From NCBI GenBank assembly GCA_020636375.1, contig JACJXZ010000004.1, positions 620,001 through 684,000 on the forward strand: 64,000 bases of DNA, in the 5' to 3' direction. The stretch comes from Lewinellaceae bacterium (GTDB taxonomy: Bacteria; Bacteroidota; Bacteroidia; Chitinophagales; Saprospiraceae). This document shows positions 32,737 to 42,400 of this stretch, piece after piece (the first letter of the stretch is position 1; every line of letters starts with the position of its first letter). The translations under genes were made by a program, and so were the position numbers. The notes under the pieces were generated by a model that had not been told where the DNA came from, did not search any database, and was given only the letters and a program-made list of their open reading frames with translations.

Positions 32737-34071
32737 ATGTCAAAACAACGTTTAGCACACTACCTCCGGGCCATCCCGGCCGCGTTGCTCCTCTGGCCCC
32801 TGCTCTTTGCCTGCCAGCGCAAGGCCGCCCCCGCCGGCGCTCAGCTTCCTGCCGGGGCGCCCAATATCCTCATCGATCAGGGCGGCTTCGTCGGGCCCTG
32901 CGAACCCAGCATTGCCATCAGCCCGGCGAATCCCGGCCAGGTGGTGGCCGGCGCTATCCTCGACCGGGTGTACTACTCCGAAGATGGGGGCAAAACCTGG
33001 AATAAAGACAGGCTTCGCTCTCCGTATGGCGTCTACGGCGACCCGGTCATCCTGGCGGATTATGCCGGGAATTTCTTCTATGCCCACCTGTCCAACCCGG
33101 GAAACAGCAGTTTCAGCGACGAATGGCTGGACCGCATCGTCGTCCAGCGGTCGGAAGACGGCGGGAAGGGCTGGAGCGATGGCGCCTACGCCGGCCTGCG
33201 CCCGCCCCGCGACCAGGACAAGCACTGGCTGGCCGCCGACCCCCGCAATAACCATCTCTATATGACCTGGACGGAATTCGACGAATACGACAGCCGCGAC
33301 CCCGAAGACCGCAGCCGCATCCTCTTTTCCCGCTCCACCGACGGCGGCCGGAGCTGGAGCGAGGCCGTTGCCATCAACCAGTTTGAAGGCGATTGCCTGG
33401 ACGGCGACCAGACCACCGAGGGCGCTGTGCCTGCCGTTGGCCCCAACGGGGAGGTCTATGTCGCCTGGGCTTACGACGAAAAAATCTACTTCGACCGGTC
33501 GCTGGACGGAGGGGAATCCTGGCTGGAGCAAGACGTCGTCATTGCCGACCAGCCCGGCGGCTGGGCCTTCGACATTCCCGGCATCTACCGCTGCAACGGC
33601 ATGCCGGTAACGGTGGCTGACCTTAGCGACGGCCCTCACCGGGGTACAATTTATGTCAACTGGAGCGACCAGCGCAACGGCCCGGGCGATACCGATGTCT
33701 GGCTGGCGAGTTCTAAAGACGGCGGCCGGAGCTGGAGCGAGCCTGTCCGCGTCAACGACGGCCCACCCGGCAAACACCAGTTTTTTACCTGGATGGACAT
33801 CGACCAGGCTACCGGCTTCCTCTACTTCGTTTTCTACGACCGCCGTGCTTACGACGACGAGCGCACCGACGTCTACCTCGCCTGGTCAACCGACGGCGGC
33901 CGGAGCTTTGCCAACCGCCGCATCAGCGAGCAGCCCTTTACTCCTGATTCAGGCATTTTCTTCGGCGATTACAACGACATCAGCGCCCACGACGGCCGCG
34001 TCCGCCCGATATGGACGCGCATGGAGGGCGGCAGGCTGAGCGTGTGGACGGCGTTGGTGGAGATGAGGTGA
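32737..34071 (+). CDS. Sialidase-like BNR/Asp-box lipoprotein
   Basis: 444 aa from MSKQRLAHYLRAIPAALLLW; the earlier in-frame start at 32575 lacks a signal and is rejected. The lipobox LLFAC places the mature protein at the membrane. Six Asp boxes (S-x-D-G-G-x-x-W) mark a six-bladed propeller: SEDGGKTW, SEDGGKGW, STDGGRSW, SLDGGESW, SKDGGRSW and STDGGRSF. The fold is that of sialidases and related exo-enzymes. The FRIP motif and the arginine triad of true sialidases are not obvious, so the enzymatic activity is uncertain. No sialic-acid genes are nearby. Confidence 0.82.
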   Translation: MSKQRLAHYLRAIPAALLLWPLLFACQRKAAPAGAQLPAGAPNILIDQGGFVGPCEPSIAISPANPGQVVAGAILDRVYYSEDGGKTWNKDRLRSPYGVYGDPVILADYAGNFFYAHLSNPGNSSFSDEWLDRIVVQRSEDGGKGWSDGAYAGLRPPRDQDKHWLAADPRNNHLYMTWTEFDEYDSRDPEDRSRILFSRSTDGGRSWSEAVAINQFEGDCLDGDQTTEGAVPAVGPNGEVYVAWAYDEKIYFDRSLDGGESWLEQDVVIADQPGGWAFDIPGIYRCNGMPVTVADLSDGPHRGTIYVNWSDQRNGPGDTDVWLASSKDGGRSWSEPVRVNDGPPGKHQFFTWMDIDQATGFLYFVFYDRRAYDDERTDVYLAWSTDGGRSFANRRISEQPFTPDSGIFFGDYNDISAHDGRVRPIWTRMEGGRLSVWTALVEMR

Positions 34072-34370
34072 GGGGAGGTGTTGGGGTGTTGAGGTGTTGA
34101 GGTGGCGTGTGTGGCCCATCCAATTCGTCAGGGCAAGTGTTGTGGTTGGTCAAAAACCGCCTGCTGTCCTCCCCAGTGATGAATATGCCCTGATAAAAAA
34201 CGTTTGTCCTGGCCTGTCGCCATTGCATCTTTGTCGGCAGCAAGCCATGGGGAAGTTGGCCTTCCGGGCAAAGCCCGGCTTCAACATTGCTGCTCTTGTA
34301 AGTATGCCTCAATAACCGTAACTTGCAGGAGCAATTTTTGCACTGCTCTGATTTTCTGATTTCACGAGCC

Positions 34371-34615
34371 GCAAGTACCCCAACCCGTTTTCCGGCACGT
34401 TGCAGGTGGACTTCACCACCGAAGAGGCCGGCTACCTGGAAATTTGGCTGGTGCCGGCTGCCGGCGGCCCCGACGTCCTGGCTCATTCCGAATACCTGGC
34501 TTCGCCGGGAAGCTACCAAAAAAACCTTTCTACCAGCCAGGTGCCGGCAGGCACGCATTACCTGGCCCTGTGCCTGGACGGAGAAACTATTGCCGAAACC
34601 GTCATAAAACAATGA
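34371..34615 (+). pseudogene. Orphan type IX sorting domain (3' end of a lost secreted protein)
   Basis: The frame reads RKYPNPFSGTLQVDFTTEEA and GYLEIWLVPAAGG through LALCLDGETIAETVIKQ, a complete Por secretion C-terminal domain, with no protein in front of it. Upstream (34072-34370) there is no continuing frame. The next gene begins 4 bases after the stop, so this was probably the end of an upstream gene in the same operon. Confidence 0.65.
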
Positions 34616-34618
34616 GCT

Positions 34619-35572
34619 ATGGTCCGGATAATTTTCCTTTTTTGCTTGCTGGCAACTGCCTGGCAAGCCGCCCTGGCTCAGCAGGCGGCTCATTTTGAAA
34701 CTACTTTGTTTTTTGAGGATGCGGTTGGCAACCGGGATTCTGTAGTGGTAGGGTATGACACGTTTGCGACTAACGACATAGACCCCGAGTTTGGCGAACA
34801 GGAGCTTTTATCGCCATTTGACTCTATATTTGAGGTCCGGGCTGGCACACAAGAATATGCTTTCCGGGACAAGCTGTCAAAAAAAATAATCAACAGAGGT
34901 TCGCCCGCTTCCGGGCCTTCTCCTCCGGAGGATTGTTACCCAGGCACAAGGATTTTCATTTACATTTGGGCCAAGCACCAGCCGGTCAAAGTATGGTGGG
35001 ATCGGGTTGTTTTTGCAGAACGGCGCTGTTACCGGGCTTCTGCGCTGTTAAACCATTGGCTGGACGAACTGGCCGGGCCCATATCGCCGGACGAAATACC
35101 GCCGGAATATGCCTGCCTGGCTGCTGAAGACTCTATTTATTTTGATATGTCCGAAGAGTATTTGTTAAGCAACCCTTTATTTGATGCTTTGATAAGCCTT
35201 GAAAAAGAAGTAGAAGGCTCGGGTCTGCAAACCATTTACGGCCTGCGATTTTATGCAGCATCTACCCCCTACGATTATTCCCCCTGCTATTGGGTCACCT
35301 CGGCCCGGGAGGAACAAGCTCCGGAGCCTGTTTCTCTTTTTCCCAACCCGACGGGCGGCACGGTTTGGTTCAGCCTGCCTGGTGGGGTAGAGGCCGTGCA
35401 GTGGCAGCTTTTTGGCATCAACGGCGCTTTGCTGCAGGAGCAGCGGGGCACCATAGCGAGTGAAGTCGTAGCGAGCGAAGTCGAGCTAACGGCCCTGCCG
35501 CCAGGCATCTACCAGCTTTTGCTGCGGGGCAGCGACGGGAAGCGATACTGGGGGCGGGTGGTGAAGCAGTGA
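34619..35572 (+). CDS. Secreted protein of unknown function with type IX sorting domain
   Basis: 317 aa. The signal peptide MVRIIFLFCLLATAWQAALA is followed by FETTLFFEDAVGNRDSVVVG, a start seen in many Bacteroidota surface proteins whose body I cannot assign. Several Cys residues (DCYPGTRIF, RRCYRAS, YACLAAED, SPCYW) could form disulfides. Residues ~235-317 (EPVSLFPNPTGGTVWFSLPG to KRYWGRVVKQ) are a type IX C-terminal domain. It starts just after the orphan sorting domain. Confidence 0.75.
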   Translation: MVRIIFLFCLLATAWQAALAQQAAHFETTLFFEDAVGNRDSVVVGYDTFATNDIDPEFGEQELLSPFDSIFEVRAGTQEYAFRDKLSKKIINRGSPASGPSPPEDCYPGTRIFIYIWAKHQPVKVWWDRVVFAERRCYRASALLNHWLDELAGPISPDEIPPEYACLAAEDSIYFDMSEEYLLSNPLFDALISLEKEVEGSGLQTIYGLRFYAASTPYDYSPCYWVTSAREEQAPEPVSLFPNPTGGTVWFSLPGGVEAVQWQLFGINGALLQEQRGTIASEVVASEVELTALPPGIYQLLLRGSDGKRYWGRVVKQ

Positions 35573-35599
35573 GGCTCAACCCTGTGGAGCAATGCCGCA

Positions 35600-35690
35600 G
35601 GCATTTGCAAGTTCAAGTTCAAGCGCAAGTATCAAGTGCAAGTGCCAAAGCTGCATCCAGAACAGTACCGTTCTTGAACTTGAACTTTTA
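35600..35690. repeat. Opposed repeats of CAAGTTCAAG and its complement
   Basis: Repeats GCAAGTTCAAGTTCAAG and CAAGTATCAAGTGCAAGTGC are followed 30 bases later by TTCTTGAACTTGAACTTTT, the reverse complement. The result is a hairpin after the secreted-protein gene, possibly acting as its terminator (TTTT follows the second arm). Confidence 0.6.
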
Positions 35691-35873
35691 AAAGGAGCGA
35701 GGCAAGCCATTCAAAAATGCAGGGAAGTTTTTTTACACAACCTGCTATGATGAACAACTTGCCTGACGAGTTCAACTACCCGGGATCAGTATGGACCTCG
35801 CAAGCGGTGACGTCCTGGCTGGAGTCATGCCAGGATTGAGGCCATCCTAACCAATTGCAAAAAAACGATTGCC

Positions 35874-36320
35874 ATGAGAAAAATAAAAACACTCCTACTG
35901 TCCTTTTTGCTCCTCCCATGCTGCTTTTGGGCCCAAATCCCCAACGCCGATTTTGAGTTGTGGGAACCGGCAAGCCCCCTGCCCAGCGAGCCCGAAGAGT
36001 TTCCCCGGCACTGAGTTGCTCCTCCTCACCTGGGCTCTCAACATTATCCCATAGAAAAAACGGGCAACCTCAACATGGGGCAATATGCCGTGCTGGTGAA
36101 AAACACGATGCCCAGCCCCTCCAGCGTCGGAGGGGCCGCAGGAACCCTCGAAACCACTTTTATGCCTTCTTCCGAGCACTTTTTGCTCAGCATGGAGGTG
36201 AGATACGACAGCATCGCGCCGCCCGGCAAGGCCAAGGTCGAAATCAGGGGCCCTGCCGCCTGGCGCCTACCGGATGGAAATAGCCCTGGCGGGCCGGCGT
36301 TTCGTCCGGCAGTGGGTTAA
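35874..36320 (+). pseudogene. Decayed secreted-protein gene
   Basis: From ATG 35874 it reads MRKIKTLLLSFLLLPCCFWA and QIPNADFELWEPASPLPSEP, a signal peptide and the NxDFExW start common in Bacteroidota carbohydrate-binding or PCMD-like proteins, then stops at 36014. In another frame the text resumes (PIEKTGNLNMGQYAVLVKNT through FLLSMEVRYDSIAPPGKAKV) and ends at 36320 without a sorting domain. At least one frameshift and a 3' truncation have occurred. Confidence 0.65.
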
Positions 36321-36403
36321 GGAGTGACCGGCTGCCGGCTCAGCCCGGTGTTCGGTTCGGTCTTCGGTAGCAGCCCGACAACCTGCAACCTGCGAACCGC
36401 ACT

Positions 36404-36772
36404 TCAAACCAGATCGTCCTCCTCCTCCCCAACCAGCCGGTGGATGGCCTCAAAACGCCGGGCAATCTCCCGCACCTGGGCTTTGACCCGCTCCCTTTCC
36501 TGGCGCTGTTTGTACATTTGTATGCCGCTGGCGCCCAGGGCACTCCAAAGCCCGCCCTTCCGGCGTTCGTATTCGATTTCCGGAATGCTGCGGGCCAGCT
36601 CCCGGACGCGGTATCCGTCAAAATTGTCGAGCACCCAAAGTCGGAGGTCTCCGGCAAACTGCTCAAAAATCTCCAGGTCAACCTCGAAGTTGTCGCCCCG
36701 GATGACCCGCTGCGCCAGGGCCTGCAGGTCGTGAAAGGGCTGGTCTAAGTTCGGCATAATATTGTTTTTCAT
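36404..36772 (-). CDS. Small hypothetical protein
   Basis: 122 aa (or 117 from the second Met, MPNLDQPFHDLQALAQRVIR). Helical, charged, soluble, with a basic middle (MYKQRQERERVKAQVREIAR) and an acidic end (VGEEEDDLV). I do not recognise the family. TCATTCAT-type repeats overlap the start region, which leaves the exact start uncertain. Confidence 0.55.
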   Translation of the reverse strand: MKNNIMPNLDQPFHDLQALAQRVIRGDNFEVDLEIFEQFAGDLRLWVLDNFDGYRVRELARSIPEIEYERRKGGLWSALGASGIQMYKQRQERERVKAQVREIARRFEAIHRLVGEEEDDLV

Positions 36773-36932
36773 TCATTCCTTCATTCATTAGGACAGGTAA
36801 AAAAGGATAATACGATCCAAAGCAGCTTTTCATAGGCCCACAAAATTTTACCGGCATGCAAGATAGGCAATATTGATTTTCAGTGGGAGTGTTTAGGGAT
36901 TTGTGCATACTACTGTACATGGCGCTTTTTTT

Positions 36933-37017
36933 GCCACTAAGACACAAAGACACTAAGGCGGCACTAAGCTGATAGCTGCCGGCTTTGTGGGTCTTTGAGC
37001 CTTGGTGTCTTTGTGGC
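36933..37017. repeat. 85-bp inverted repeat built from AAAGACAC units
   Basis: GCCACTAAGACACAAAGACACTAAGG pairs imperfectly with CCTTGGTGTCTTTGTGGC. The inner part contains CCGGCTTTGTGGGTCTTTGAG. It lies between two minus-strand genes in the spacer 36773-37112, which is otherwise empty. No T-run follows on the minus strand, so it is not a typical terminator. Confidence 0.55.
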
Positions 37018-37112
37018 TAGGAACGTTTGCCTCCTGCACACGCTCGGCCTCGACTCCGCTCGGCTTTCCCCTTTCTGCTGTCCAACCTTAGACGGGTAGC
37101 CAAATCAACCCA

Positions 37113-38018
37113 TCAACCATCCAACCCTGCCAGCCACTCCAGGAACGTTTCCCGCACCACCCCTTCCCGGAAAAACCAGCTCGCCACATCCAGGTGGGTG
37201 CCTTCCGGCAGGCTGAGGAAACGGGTTTCTTCGGCGTTCACCTCCTGCATGCGCCGGGCAAACTCCTGCACGCCTTCGTATTCCACCATGCCGTCCTTCG
37301 CGCCGTGGATGATCAGGGTGGGGATGGCCAGCGGCTTGTCCAGGTAGTGATAAGGGCTGGCCTGCCGGAACATGGGGTCGCCCCGCGGCCCGGCGAAATT
37401 GCGGACGCTGAACGTATCGGCCATTTTTTCCAGGTGCAAAGGGGCACCAAAGAGGAAAAGCCCGCGTAACCAATTGACGGGAATGCCTGCCTTTGCCAGC
37501 GCCTCGTGGTCCAGCGCTGCCAGGGCCGCCATGTTGCCGCCTGCCGACATGCCGCCGATGATGGCCTGTTTGTCGCTCATCCCTCTTTGCGCCAGCACCT
37601 CCCGAACCTGGGGCAGGAGCCGGGTGAGGTCTTCCCGAAGGTGCCGGTAGTTATAGCGGGGTATCCGCCGGCAGGAGGGCAGGATCACCACATACCCCTT
37701 CTGAGTAAGCTGGCGCGCGTGCGCCCGGAACTGCTCCGGCGCGCCGAACTGCCAGCCGCCGCCGTGGAAATAGAGGATGACGGACGGCTTCAGGGCAATC
37801 GGTGCCGGCGGCAGGCAAAGCAGGAAATACTGCCGGGGATGGGTACCGTAGCGGATGCGCTCTTCCCGGAAGCCCCGGGAAGGGGCCCGAAGAAGCTGTA
37901 ACCAGAAGGGGGGAAGGTGTATTAGCTCATACCATAAACGCCCTTTTGGCACAGCCAGCCAAAGAAGCCCGTACAGGATAACAAAGCCGAGTAAAGCAGA
38001 GAAGAGAGTCAGGAACAT
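37113..38018 (-). CDS. Alpha/beta hydrolase (HSL/BD-FAE-like esterase), membrane-anchored
   Basis: 301 aa from MFLTLFSALLGFVILYGLLW; the frame is open 23 codons further, but this Met begins the N-terminal anchor. HGGGW at about residue 100 forms the oxyanion hole, GGMSAGG carries the nucleophile Ser, and HGAKDGM and EGTHLDVA supply the Asp and His. The layout is that of hormone-sensitive-lipase/carboxylesterase family enzymes acting on small esters. The N-terminal segment may be an uncleaved anchor. The substrate is unknown. Confidence 0.82.
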   Translation of the reverse strand: MFLTLFSALLGFVILYGLLWLAVPKGRLWYELIHLPPFWLQLLRAPSRGFREERIRYGTHPRQYFLLCLPPAPIALKPSVILYFHGGGWQFGAPEQFRAHARQLTQKGYVVILPSCRRIPRYNYRHLREDLTRLLPQVREVLAQRGMSDKQAIIGGMSAGGNMAALAALDHEALAKAGIPVNWLRGLFLFGAPLHLEKMADTFSVRNFAGPRGDPMFRQASPYHYLDKPLAIPTLIIHGAKDGMVEYEGVQEFARRMQEVNAEETRFLSLPEGTHLDVASWFFREGVVRETFLEWLAGLDG

Positions 38019-38219
38019 GTAGCTGGATTGATCGGTACGATTCGGCAATTTCACAAAAAAATGTTCCTGAGACAAAAAAAATTGCATGCCCTCCGAATGG
38101 CGGCATGCAACTCACAAACTTTTTAACTAAAACCTATTACCGGTCTATAACGGGCCAGGCAAAAAACGGTTGCCGCATTTTTTTTGTAATTGAAACAAAT
38201 AGCCGCAAAGTGTCGGCAA

Positions 38220-38384
38220 TTATACTCCTCTCGGGCATGAGAGGTGAAATTTTGGCAATTTTATTTTTGTGGCCTGCAAGGCGAAAAGCGCAGGCATAGC
38301 CGTAGCTATGGCTAGCATTTTCAACGCAGCAGGGCGCAAAAAGAAAGAGACAAAAATCACTTCTTGTGCCCGAGGGGAGTATAA
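38220..38384. repeat. 165-bp palindromic intergenic element
   Basis: The ends TTATACTCCTCTCGGGCA and TGCCCGAGGGGAGTATAA form an inverted repeat with one mismatch. The central hairpin pairs GCATAGCCGTAGC with GCTATGGCTAGC. It lies in the 679-base spacer 38019-38697. No target duplication is obvious. The architecture matches the other long palindromes in the window, but the sequence does not. Confidence 0.65.
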
Positions 38385-38569
38385 CCAAAGGATGATCGAA
38401 ATTGGTGTTGGCTGCGGGTCTTTGAAGTAGCCCTGTCGGTGCCGCTTCCTACCCGCTTTTTCCTGCTGCCGGAATTTTTTTTAAAATTTTTTAAACCCTT
38501 TTTACCCTTTGTTGTTTCAACTTCAGTCTTAGAATCGCTAATGTTTTTTGTTTGTTTATAGTTTATGAT

Positions 38570-38600
38570 GGTACTCCCCTCCGGAGTACCTTTTTTTTTC
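38570..38600 (+). terminator. Intrinsic terminator or attenuator upstream of the DUF4956 gene
   Basis: GGTACTCC-CCTCC-GGAGTACC is a perfect 8-bp stem followed by nine T on the + strand. No + strand gene precedes it, so it either ends a short leader/small RNA starting after 38384 or insulates the DUF4956 operon. Confidence 0.6.
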
Positions 38601-38663
38601 CCCGAAGAGGGTCCTTCCTGTAAACTCCCGGAACGAAAATCCCAAATCCAAAGTGGTATTGCC

Positions 38664-38671
38664 TATCTTTG
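38664..38671 (+). promoter_or_regulatory. -7 element of the DUF4956-CotH operon promoter
   Basis: TATCTTTG is an exact match to TAnnTTTG, 27 bases before the ATG at 38698. No convincing TTTG is seen at -33. Confidence 0.5.
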
Positions 38672-38697
38672 CGCTTTGAAATCAGCATGCTCTTTAA

Positions 38698-39387
38698 ATG
38701 AATATACTACAACAGATCCAGGAACGGTATATACAGGAGTTTTCCAATAACGTCCCTATAGGCGAATTCCTGGCCAACATACTGGTGACGGCGGTGCTGG
38801 TGGCCCTGTTGCGCCTGTTTTACATTCACTTCGGCAACGCCATCTCCAACCGCCGCCGGTTTGCCAACAACTTTCTCCCCCTGGCCCTGGGCACCTTGCT
38901 GATCATCATGATCGTCAAGTCCTCGATCGCCCTGTCGCTGGGGCTGGTCGGCGCCCTGTCCATCGTCCGCTACCGGGCGGCGATCAAGGACCCCGAGGAG
39001 CTGACCTACCTGTTCATCGCCATCGGCCTGGGGCTGGCCGGCGGGGCCAACCAGCCGGTGCTGGCCACGGTGGCCTTTGCCATCATCATCCTGCTGCTGT
39101 ACCTGAGCAAGCTGCTCAGCGGGCGGGGTGCCGTCCGGCAGGAAGGGCGCCTGTTCATCAACATCAGCACCGATGTGGAACAGCTGGAGCGCATCACGGA
39201 AATCCTCTCCCGCCACCTCACCTACGTGGAGCTGAAACGGCTGGATACGCTGGACACCGGCCTGGGCCTTTCCTTCATCGGCAAGGCCGGCTCGCTGGAG
39301 GCCATCAGCCGGATGAAGGACGAGGTCAGCCAGCTGTCAGCCGCCACGCGGCTGTCTATCGTGGACCAGCCGGAGCTGATCATTTAA
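38698..39387 (+). CDS. DUF4956 membrane protein
   Basis: 229 aa. Hydrophobic segments at about residues 22-40, 57-75 (NFLPLALGTLLIIMIVKSSI), 78-100 and 110-138 surround the conserved stretch SLGLVGALSIVRYRAAIKDP EELTYLF, diagnostic of DUF4956. The C-terminal ~90 residues are soluble. In many bacteria DUF4956 genes sit beside CotH kinase-like and VTC polyphosphate-polymerase genes; here the CotH partner follows 22 bases downstream and VTC is absent. The function is unknown; a role in extracellular polymer or coat phosphorylation is speculative. Confidence 0.83.
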   Translation: MNILQQIQERYIQEFSNNVPIGEFLANILVTAVLVALLRLFYIHFGNAISNRRRFANNFLPLALGTLLIIMIVKSSIALSLGLVGALSIVRYRAAIKDPEELTYLFIAIGLGLAGGANQPVLATVAFAIIILLLYLSKLLSGRGAVRQEGRLFINISTDVEQLERITEILSRHLTYVELKRLDTLDTGLGLSFIGKAGSLEAISRMKDEVSQLSAATRLSIVDQPELII

Positions 39388-39409
39388 CCGGATATCAAAA
39401 GGCCTGCGC

Positions 39410-42400
39410 ATGATCATAAAAGACGAGACAAGGCGGCAACGGCGGCGGGCCGGCGGCATCATAGCCGCCGTGCTGGGCCTGGGCCTCGTATTCCTGCTCG
39501 GCTTTGCCCTGCGCCCATACCAGCACGCCTACCAGGATCTTCCGGAAGGTGCCGTTTACTGCGGGGCCGAACAAGCCCGGGGCGGCAGGCTTGTCAACCA
39601 GGGGCGCGAGTTTGGCGACGACAGTGTCCGGAGCAGCGCCCATGCCCGAAATGGCCGCTACTCCTGCTACCTGCCGGCCAGCGAACAGCCAGTGTACGGG
39701 TTTGACTTTGAACTGGACAACCCAGCCCCGGGCACGGCATACCGGGCTTCCGCCTGGCGGCTGAAAAATCCCTATAACGTCGGCATCCTGGCGGTGCAGG
39801 TGGAAGGCGAATCCGCCGACTATAAACAGGAAAACATCAGCGTGGAGAGTGACGGCAAAGGCTGGGAAAAACTGGAAATCCGTTTTTTCATCCCCTACGG
39901 GAAAAAGACGGAACGGGTGCGCGTTTTCGTCTACGGCGGCGGCAGCGGCGAGGCTTACTTCGACGATTTCCTCATCGAGCGGATCGCTGCGCCGGAGGAT
40001 GCCTTCCGCCCGGAAGTGCTGAACCTGCGGGTGAAGAAGGAGGCGATGGACATCCTGGAGCGCAAGCGGGAAGAAGCCCTGCGCGCCGGCATCCTGGAAA
40101 GCGGCGCCAACGACTGGGTAGAGGCAGAACTGGAAGGCGATTCCAGTGGCCCGCTGCCGGTTGACATCCGCCTCAAAGGCGACTGGCTTGACCACCTGCA
40201 GGGCGACAAGTGGTCCTTCCGGGTGAAAATGAAGGGTGCCAACGCCTGGCGCCGCATGCGTTCTTTTTCGCTGCATACGCCCCGCGCCCGCTACTTTCTG
40301 CACGAATGGCTCCTCCATCAGCTTTGGGAAAAGGAGGATGTGCTGACTACCCGTTACGATTTTGTGGAGCTGCGCCTCAACGGCCGGTCCCTCGGCATCT
40401 ACGCTTACGAGGAGCATTTCGACAAACAAGCCGTAGAGTTCCGCCGGCGCCGGGAAGGGCCCATCCTGAAATTCTCCGAAGACGGCCACTGGAAAGCCAT
40501 CGGGAGGCAATTGTCCCACCACGGTTACGTCCACCCCCACGGCAAACATGCCGCCCTCGACTGGCAGTCCGCTCCCGTAGAGGCTTTTCAGGAAAATGAT
40601 TACCAACCCGGCACGCCCCTCTACAACGCCTACCTCGAAGGCGTAACCTTGATGCAACAGTTTCGCCTCCGGCAGGCCGCCCCGGAGGATGCCTTCGACC
40701 TGCTGCGCCTGGCCCGCTATTACGCCCTCTGCGATGTGCTCAACGCCTACCACGGCATTGCCTGGCACAACCAGCGCTTTTATTACAACCCCGTTACCGC
40801 TAAGCTGGAACCCTTTGGTTTCGACGGCTTCGGCGACCAGCCCCAGAAGCAGTACTCCATCCTGGGGCACGGCGCCCTCAACCCGCAGTCCGCCGTTTCG
40901 GAAAGCATTTTCGCAGCGCTGTATGCGGACGCCGGTTTCGCCTCCGCCTATATCCGCGAGCTTTACCGCCTGAGTTCCCGGCAGTACATGGCGCCAGCCC
41001 TGGATAGCCTCTTTCCGGCCTGGAGCGCCCGCCTGGCCTTCCTGCAAGGGGAATTTCCCGAATACCAGCCGCGGCTGGAAGATTTCCTGAGCCAGGCGCT
41101 GTACGTCCACTCCCTCATCCTGCCCTTCGACCACTTCAGCCTTCAGGCCTACGGGCTGCCTGCTTCGGGGGAGAAAAAACAGGTGGAACTGGAAAACCGG
41201 CACAACCTGCCCCTGGCCGTGGCCGGCTTCGGCCTGGGCAAACAATCGGTGGATTTCCCCCTGGACAGCGCCTTCGTGCTTCCTGCTCAGACGCCCCGGG
41301 AATACTGGCTGCGCCTGCAACGCGACAAGATTATGCACGACTTCGGCCAGTCGCGCTTCCTCTATGAGAAAGCCCTGGGCGATCAGGCGCCTCCGGCCTT
41401 GTATAACCTGGAAACCAACGCCTCTGCCCGGTATGTCTTCTACCGCGTGCTGGGGACGGACAGCCTGTTCAGCAGCCCGGTCACAGAGCGGGTGCCTCCT
41501 TCGAGCCTCACCCGTGCGCAGGCCCTGCGGCAGCGGGCGACGCTCCAGGCCAGCGGCCCCTACCGCCTGGACGGGAAACGGGTGGCCTTCCCGCCCGGCG
41601 TTCACCGGCTGGTGGAGGATGTGGCTGTGCCGCCCGGCTACCAAGTGGTACTCGAACCCGGCGCTGTCCTGGATTTGTCGGCCGGCGCCCACTTCCTGTC
41701 GTTTTCTCCGGTCCTGGCCTTAGGCACCGAAGAACAGCCTGTTAAGGTAATCTCCGGCAGCGACAGGGCTAACGGCTTTACCGTCCTGCAAACCGGCGAG
41801 CCTTCGGTGCTGAAACACGTTATTTTCGAAGGACTGAACACGCTGAAGGAGGGCAACTGGGAACTGACCGGCGCCGTCACCTTCTACGAGGCCGATGTGA
41901 AGTTGTACCGCTGTGTGTTCGGGAGCAACAAATGTGAGGACGGGCTGAATATCATCCGTTCCGAATTTGAGCTCAGCCATTGCCTGTTCCGGGATACGCC
42001 ATCCGACGCTTTTGACTCGGATTTCAGCAAGGGAACGGTCAGCAACTGCCGCTTTGAGCGCACCGGCAACGATGGGATGGATTTCTCCGGCAGCGTCGTC
42101 CATATAACCGATTGCTACCTGGAGGCCAATGGCGATAAGGGCGTCAGCGTCGGCGAAGAGAGCGACGTCACCTTCTTCAACTCCAGCATCCGCCGTGCCA
42201 ATATCGCCGTAGCCAGCAAAGACCTGTCGCTGCTGTTCATCCGGGGACTGAGTATAGAAGATTGCGAACAAGGTTTTGTCGGCTTCCAGAAAAAACCCGA
42301 ATTCGGGGGCGGAAAGATCGTCGTAGAATCGTATACTGCGAAGCATATCAGGCGCCTGCACGCCATTTCTCCGGGCAGTATGTTGCAGTTGGTGGATCAG

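Noticed and set aside
36933..37017. Intrinsic terminator for the hydrolase gene
   Set aside because: The arms pair but no U-run follows on the minus strand.
39395..41692. 765-aa minus-strand frame opposite the CotH-like gene
   Set aside because: No motif or signal; the + strand product has a coherent domain order.
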